Shown one piece after another: positions 14,060 through 18,143 of a stretch of DNA of 18,143 nt. Position numbers and translations under genes: made by a program. This DNA is from Thioglobus_C sp964448305. GTDB lineage: Bacteria; Pseudomonadota; Gammaproteobacteria; PS1; Pseudothioglobaceae. The DNA lies in assembly GCA_964448305.1 (NCBI GenBank), contig CAYUWB010000026.1, forward strand, positions 1-18,143. The letters are read 5' to 3'. The notes under the pieces are model-generated. The model saw nothing but the letters and a program-made list of their open reading frames with translations. It ran no database searches and was not told the origin of the DNA. The stretch's first letter is position 1. Every line of letters starts with the position of its first letter.

Positions 14060-14087
14060 ATTATAACACAGTAATATTAGAAGTCAA
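14060..14087 (-). promoter_or_regulatory. Strong promoter of the second globule-like gene
   Basis: On the minus strand: TTGACT (14087-14082), a 16-bp spacer, then a perfect TATAAT (14065-14060) preceded by TGT, giving an extended -10. Transcription would start near 14053, about 30 nt before the ATG at 14022. This is the best sigma-70 promoter match I found in the window. Confidence 0.75.
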
Positions 14088-14113
14088 TACTATTGTTCCA
14101 AATTGGTCGATAA

Positions 14114-14527
14114 CTAAAATCCACTCGGGTAAGGGCTGGGTAATTGGTTAAACTGATAATTACTTGGATAAGGGCTTGGTAAGTTGTTTGGATTAGAAAA
14201 TGACTGCGCTGCAGGCGTCATAAACATCGGCGTTGGATGTGGCATACGGTTGCTCTCTGCTTGGTAAGCCTGATCTGGGGTTGGCATTTGGCTCATGTCA
14301 AAATGCGAGGCATTAATGTTGTATGGGCGATTGTTATATGGATAGCCGTAACCTTGATGACGCTTATTACCAAAGTTATTATTGTCAGTGACTTTTTCCA
14401 TCCAGAACATCGGTGTCCAAATTGGCCAATCGTTATCATCGTAGCCTGAACCATAATTATTAAAGTCTAAAAATGCATTGGCATTAAAACTGGCTAAAAA
14501 TAAAGACGCTACAAACAATTTTTTCAT
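14114..14527 (-). CDS. Secreted Asn/Pro/Tyr-rich protein, divergent globule-like paralog
   Basis: A 137-residue exported protein. The signal peptide MKKLFVASLFLASFNANA (1-18) precedes FLDFNNYGSGYDDNDWPIW. A WTPMFWMEKVTDNNNFGN block (about 37-54) corresponds to the W-x-P-x-W/EEM core of the two neighbours but has lost the acidic DEFD part. The second half is Pro/Asn/Met-rich and ends with two copies of LPSPYPS. A TTG one codon upstream (14530) is in frame, but the ATG at 14527 with AGGGGG before it is the better start. No terminator separates it from the promoter of the next gene. It is divergent from metH, sharing a palindromic -10 region. It is likely a diverged member of the same secreted family; the role is inferred. 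Confidence 0.7.
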   Translation of the reverse strand: MKKLFVASLFLASFNANAFLDFNNYGSGYDDNDWPIWTPMFWMEKVTDNNNFGNKRHQGYGYPYNNRPYNINASHFDMSQMPTPDQAYQAESNRMPHPTPMFMTPAAQSFSNPNNLPSPYPSNYQFNQLPSPYPSGF

Positions 14528-14553
14528 CAAAACCCCCTATTAAATTAGACTCA

Positions 14554-14561
14554 ATTATAAT
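14554..14561. promoter_or_regulatory. Shared palindromic -10 between metH and globule-like gene
   Basis: ATTATAAT is its own reverse complement, so a perfect TATAAT can be read on the plus strand (14556-14561) toward metH and on the minus strand (14559-14554) toward the gene starting at 14527. On the plus strand transcription would start about 14568, one base before the metH ATG. No good -35 is seen on either side. Confidence 0.4.
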
Positions 14562-14568
14562 ACCAAAC

Positions 14569-17500
14569 ATGTCGACAAAACAGATATTACAATCCCTTTT
14601 AGAAAAGCGAATTTTAGTGCTTGATGGCGCCATGGGCACCATGATCCAAAAGCACAAGCTTAGCGAAGAAGATTATCGCGGTGAACGCTTTAAAGATTGG
14701 CATGTTTTGGTACAAGGTAATAACGACCTTCTGTCACTCACACAACCACAAATCATTCAAGATATCCATCGATCATATTTAGAAGTTGGTGCTGATATTG
14801 TTGAAACCAACACTTTTAACGCCACCAAAACTTCCATGAGTGATTATGAAATGGAAGAACTGGCGTATGAGATTAATGTAGAAAGTGCGCGCTTAGCCAA
14901 AGCTGCTTGTGAGGAATTTTCAACTAATGACAAGCCAAGGTTTGTTGCTGGTGTTATCGGCCCGACTTCGCGCACCTGTTCACTCTCACCTGATGTTAAC
15001 GACCCCGGCTTTAGAAACGTTACCTTTGATGAATTGGTTGGTGTGTATATGGAATCCACCCGTGGTTTGATTGAAGGTGGTGCAGATATTATTCTAATCG
15101 AAACCATTTTTGACACGCTCAACGCCAAAGCCGCTATCTTTGCCGTGCAAGAAGTGTTTGAGCAGGATGATACCGAATTGCCGATTATGATCTCGGGCAC
15201 TATTACTGATGCCTCTGGTCGTACCCTATCTGGGCAAATGACTGAAGCGTTTTATAATTCATTGCGCCACGCTAAGCCGATATCCATTGGCCTTAACTGT
15301 GCGCTGGGCCCTGATTTATTACGCCAGTATGTAGCTGAAATGTCACGCGTGGCCGATACTTATGTGTCAGCACACCCGAACGCTGGCCTGCCGAATGAGT
15401 TTGGTGAGTATGACCTAGGTGCCATCACCATGAGTGAGCAAGTGGGTGAATGGGCTTCTTCTGGCTTGGTTAATATTTTGGGCGGTTGTTGTGGCTCTAC
15501 GCCAGAACATATTAAAGCAATTGCCAATGCCATAGATGGCCTAGCCCCAAGACAAATTCCAGATATTGCACCAGAATGTCGTCTTTCGGGCTTAGAGGCT
15601 TTTAACATTGGCGATGACTCATTGTTTGTGAATGTGGGTGAACGTGCTAACGTTACCGGCTCTGCTAAATTCAAGCGTTTGATTCTCAATGAAGAATATG
15701 AAGAAGCGCTGGATATTTGCCGTGCACAAGTAGAAGACGGCGCACAAGTGGTTGATATCAACATGGATGAAGGCATGTTGGATGGCAAGGCAGCGATGGT
15801 TCGTTTTATGAACCTGATCGCCTCTGAGCCTGATATTTCCAAAGTGCCACTGATGGTAGATTCATCCAAATGGGATATTATTGAAGCTGGTCTAAAATGC
15901 ACACAAGGCAAACCAATTGTTAATTCTATCTCGCTTAAAGAAGGCAAGGATAGTTTTGTTAAATATGCCAACTTATGTAAGCGCTATGGTGCGGCTATTA
16001 TTGTCATGGCATTTGATGAAGTTGGCCAAGCGGACACCCAAGAACGCAAAATTGAAATCTGCACCGAAGCATACAATATCTTAGTCAATGAAGTTAACTT
16101 CCCGCCAGAAGACATCATCTTCGATCCAAACATTTTTGCTGTAGCAACCGGTATTGAAGAGCACAATAACTACGGTGTAGATTTTATTGAAGCCACACGT
16201 GAGATCACCCAAAACCTGCCTTACTCTAAAGTATCTGGTGGTGTATCTAACGTTTCTTTCTCCTTTAGGGGTAACAACCCTGTGCGTGAAGCCATTCACT
16301 CGGTATTTTTATATCATGCGGTAAAAGCTGGGATGACCATGGGCATTGTGAATGCTGGTCAGCTAGTGGTTTATGATGATATTGATCCTGAGCTTAAAAA
16401 AGCAGTAGAAGACGTAGTGCTCAATGCAGATGAAAACGCGGGTGAACGTTTGGTGGATATTGCCGGGAAATTCTCAGGCACTGGTGACACTCAAGAAAAC
16501 AAAAGAGATTTGGAATGGCGCACTTGGCCAGTTGAAAAGCGCTTAGAACACTCCTTGGTTAAAGGTATTACTGAATTTATTGACGAAGATACTCAAGAGG
16601 CGCTGGATAAATTAGGCCGCCCTATTCTGGTCATCGAAGGTCCGTTAATGGACGGCATGAATGTGGTCGGTGATCTATTTGGCGACGGCAAGATGTTTTT
16701 GCCACAAGTAGTTAAATCTGCTCGAGTGATGAAAAAATCGGTCGCTTATTTAGATCCATTCTTGGAAGCTGAAAAACAAGATTGTGGCTCCAACACCCAA
16801 GGAAAAATTTTAATGGCGACAGTCAAGGGTGACGTACATGATATTGGTAAAAATATTGTTGGCGTGGTGCTCTCTTGTAACAACTATGAGATTATTGATC
16901 TTGGCGTCATGGTGCCTGCTGAAACCATTCTAAAAACTGCCATTAAAGAAAATGTTGATATTATCGGCTTGTCTGGACTGATCACTCCATCACTCGATGA
17001 AATGGTGTTTGTTGCTAAAGAGATGACACGCCAAGGCTTTGAACTACCACTATTGATTGGTGGTGCCACTACTTCAATTGCACATACGGCGGTAAAAATT
17101 GAGCCGCAATATGACAAAGGTGTATTTTATGTTAAGGATGCCTCTAAAGCAGTTGGTGTAGCCACCTCGCTACTATCAAATGAACTCAAACCAGCCTTAA
17201 TGGAAAACACCAGGGAAGAATATGAAAAAGTACGTGTCCGCCGTGCCAACAAAGGCAAAAGCAAATTACTGTCTTTAGACAAAGCCAGGGCTAACAAGCC
17301 GAAACTAAGTTTTGACGACATTACCACGCCTAAGCAGCTTGGCGTACAGGCATACAAAGACTACGACTTGGCCGAAATATTTGAATTTATCGACTGGGTG
17401 CCGTTTTTCCGTACTTGGGAGCTCGCGGGCAAATTCCCCGATATTCTCACGGATGAAGTGGTGGGTGAATCGGCATCTGCTTTATTTGAAGATGCTAAAA

Positions 17501-18143
17501 CGATGTTCAAAAAAGTGATTGATGAAAAATTATTACAAGCCAATGCAGTAGTAGGTATTTTCCCAGCAAATAGTGTCAATGAAGATATTGAGCTATATGA
17601 CGAAGATGGGAAAATATTAATGGTGCTTAACCAACTTCGCCAACAGTTAGACAAAAAAGGCAATACACCAAACTTTTGTTTGAGTGACTTTATCGCCCCA
17701 AAAGACAGTGGTATCCAAGACTACATGGGTGCATTCGCCGTTACTGCGGGTATTAATATTGATCCATTGGTTGAGGCTTATGAAGCTGATCATGATGATT
17801 ACAATTCAATTATGATTAAATCAGTGGCCGACCGATTAGCCGAAGCTTTTGCCGAGATGATGCATTATAAATTCCGAACCCAGATTTGGGGTTATAGTGA
17901 TGAAGACTTTAATAATGATGAATTTATTGAAGAAAAATACCGTGGCATCCGCCCTGCCCCTGGCTACCCTGCATGCCCTGAACACAGTGAAAAAGACAAA
18001 CTATGGGAACTGCTCGATGTTGAGAAAAATACCGGGATGACACTTACTAGCTCTTACGCCATGCTACCAACAGCCAGTGTTAGTGGTTGGTATTTTGCGC
18101 ATCCTGAATCGCGTTATTTTGGTGTGGCCAAAATCAACCAAGA
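14569..18143 (+). CDS. metH: Cobalamin-dependent methionine synthase (partial, 3' end off window)
   Basis: The frame is open for 1191 codons to the window edge; E. coli MetH has 1227, so only the C-terminal tail is missing. MetH makes methionine from homocysteine and 5-methyltetrahydrofolate in the cytosol. The homocysteine domain has the zinc ligands Cys244 and the pair Cys307/Cys308. Next are the folate domain (about 350-610, VGERANVTGSAKF), the B12 cap, the cobalamin domain with DVHDIGKN and axial His757, and the AdoMet reactivation domain with RPAPGYP (1128-1134). Every catalytic motif expected is present and the frame is consistent at all points checked. The ATG at 14569 has no Shine-Dalgarno and follows a TATAAT by 7 nt, so the mRNA may be leaderless. 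No riboswitch fits in the 41-bp upstream gap. Confidence 0.97.
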   Translation, partial: MSTKQILQSLLEKRILVLDGAMGTMIQKHKLSEEDYRGERFKDWHVLVQGNNDLLSLTQPQIIQDIHRSYLEVGADIVETNTFNATKTSMSDYEMEELAYEINVESARLAKAACEEFSTNDKPRFVAGVIGPTSRTCSLSPDVNDPGFRNVTFDELVGVYMESTRGLIEGGADIILIETIFDTLNAKAAIFAVQEVFEQDDTELPIMISGTITDASGRTLSGQMTEAFYNSLRHAKPISIGLNCALGPDLLRQYVAEMSRVADTYVSAHPNAGLPNEFGEYDLGAITMSEQVGEWASSGLVNILGGCCGSTPEHIKAIANAIDGLAPRQIPDIAPECRLSGLEAFNIGDDSLFVNVGERANVTGSAKFKRLILNEEYEEALDICRAQVEDGAQVVDINMDEGMLDGKAAMVRFMNLIASEPDISKVPLMVDSSKWDIIEAGLKCTQGKPIVNSISLKEGKDSFVKYANLCKRYGAAIIVMAFDEVGQADTQERKIEICTEAYNILVNEVNFPPEDIIFDPNIFAVATGIEEHNNYGVDFIEATREITQNLPYSKVSGGVSNVSFSFRGNNPVREAIHSVFLYHAVKAGMTMGIVNAGQLVVYDDIDPELKKAVEDVVLNADENAGERLVDIAGKFSGTGDTQENKRDLEWRTWPVEKRLEHSLVKGITEFIDEDTQEALDKLGRPILVIEGPLMDGMNVVGDLFGDGKMFLPQVVKSARVMKKSVAYLDPFLEAEKQDCGSNTQGKILMATVKGDVHDIGKNIVGVVLSCNNYEIIDLGVMVPAETILKTAIKENVDIIGLSGLITPSLDEMVFVAKEMTRQGFELPLLIGGATTSIAHTAVKIEPQYDKGVFYVKDASKAVGVATSLLSNELKPALMENTREEYEKVRVRRANKGKSKLLSLDKARANKPKLSFDDITTPKQLGVQAYKDYDLAEIFEFIDWVPFFRTWELAGKFPDILTDEVVGESASALFEDAKTMFKKVIDEKLLQANAVVGIFPANSVNEDIELYDEDGKILMVLNQLRQQLDKKGNTPNFCLSDFIAPKDSGIQDYMGAFAVTAGINIDPLVEAYEADHDDYNSIMIKSVADRLAEAFAEMMHYKFRTQIWGYSDEDFNNDEFIEEKYRGIRPAPGYPACPEHSEKDKLWELLDVEKNTGMTLTSSYAMLPTASVSGWYFAHPESRYFGVAKINQ

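Noticed and set aside
14528..14568. SAM or cobalamin riboswitch upstream of metH
   Set aside because: Only 41 bp separate the two divergent genes, far too short for either riboswitch.
14844..17663. Several antisense open frames inside metH
   Set aside because: They are shadows of a long, motif-complete metH frame with no start signals or protein-like features of their own.

Overview
The window looks like a low-GC chromosomal segment of a free-living or symbiotic marine gammaproteobacterium, most plausibly a sulfur oxidizer of the SUP05/Thioglobus type. This rests on AT-rich sequence, compact overlapping genes, a Gram-negative dedicated sortase system of the kind common in marine proteobacteria, a cobalamin-dependent methionine synthase, and several small secreted Asn/Gly/Trp-rich proteins resembling sulfur globule proteins. 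The taxon is inferred from protein character only; no rRNA or other marker gene is present. I see no phage, transposon, CRISPR or tRNA signal.

Left part (1-2100). A YaiI/UPF0178 gene (90-560, +) is followed by a gene-poor stretch (561-932) that holds a possible small or decayed minus-strand frame. Then come an unrecognised 196-residue protein (933-1523, -) and a small secreted Gly/Gln/Pro-rich protein (1643-2098, -).

Centre (2179-8474). On the minus strand, in transcription order, lie an SH3/coiled-coil/membrane-anchor protein (6164-5529), a shortened sortase-like protein that has lost the catalytic Cys (5411-4971), a VIT + von Willebrand A sortase-target protein (4784-2736), and an intact class GN-type sortase (2739-2179) coupled to it by an ATGA overlap. 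Divergently transcribed is a CreB/CreC-type two-component pair (6331-8474, +). The 166-bp divergent promoter region carries three 11-bp-phased copies of TTCAC/T, matching the known CreB 'cre tag' (TTCAC-N6-TTCAC). This suggests that CreBC controls itself and perhaps the envelope-protein genes transcribed away from it.

Right part (8475-18143). A 100-N scaffold gap (8537-8636) is flanked by an exact 55-bp duplication, probably an assembly artefact. It is followed on the minus strand by a HIT-family hydrolase (9144-8737) and a translationally coupled peptide/nickel-type ABC importer: OppB-like, OppC-like and a fused double ATPase, with no binding protein in the window. Next come three tandem sulfur-globule-like genes (13559-13104, 14022-13675, 14527-14114), the first two each followed by its own terminator. 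Finally metH starts at 14569 on the plus strand, divergent from the third of these genes, and runs off the window after 1191 codons, about 97% of the usual length.

The most interesting region is 1643-8474: a Gram-negative sortase/target pair with a degenerate sorting signal, a probable sortase pseudoenzyme, and a CreBC regulator with a textbook triple operator.
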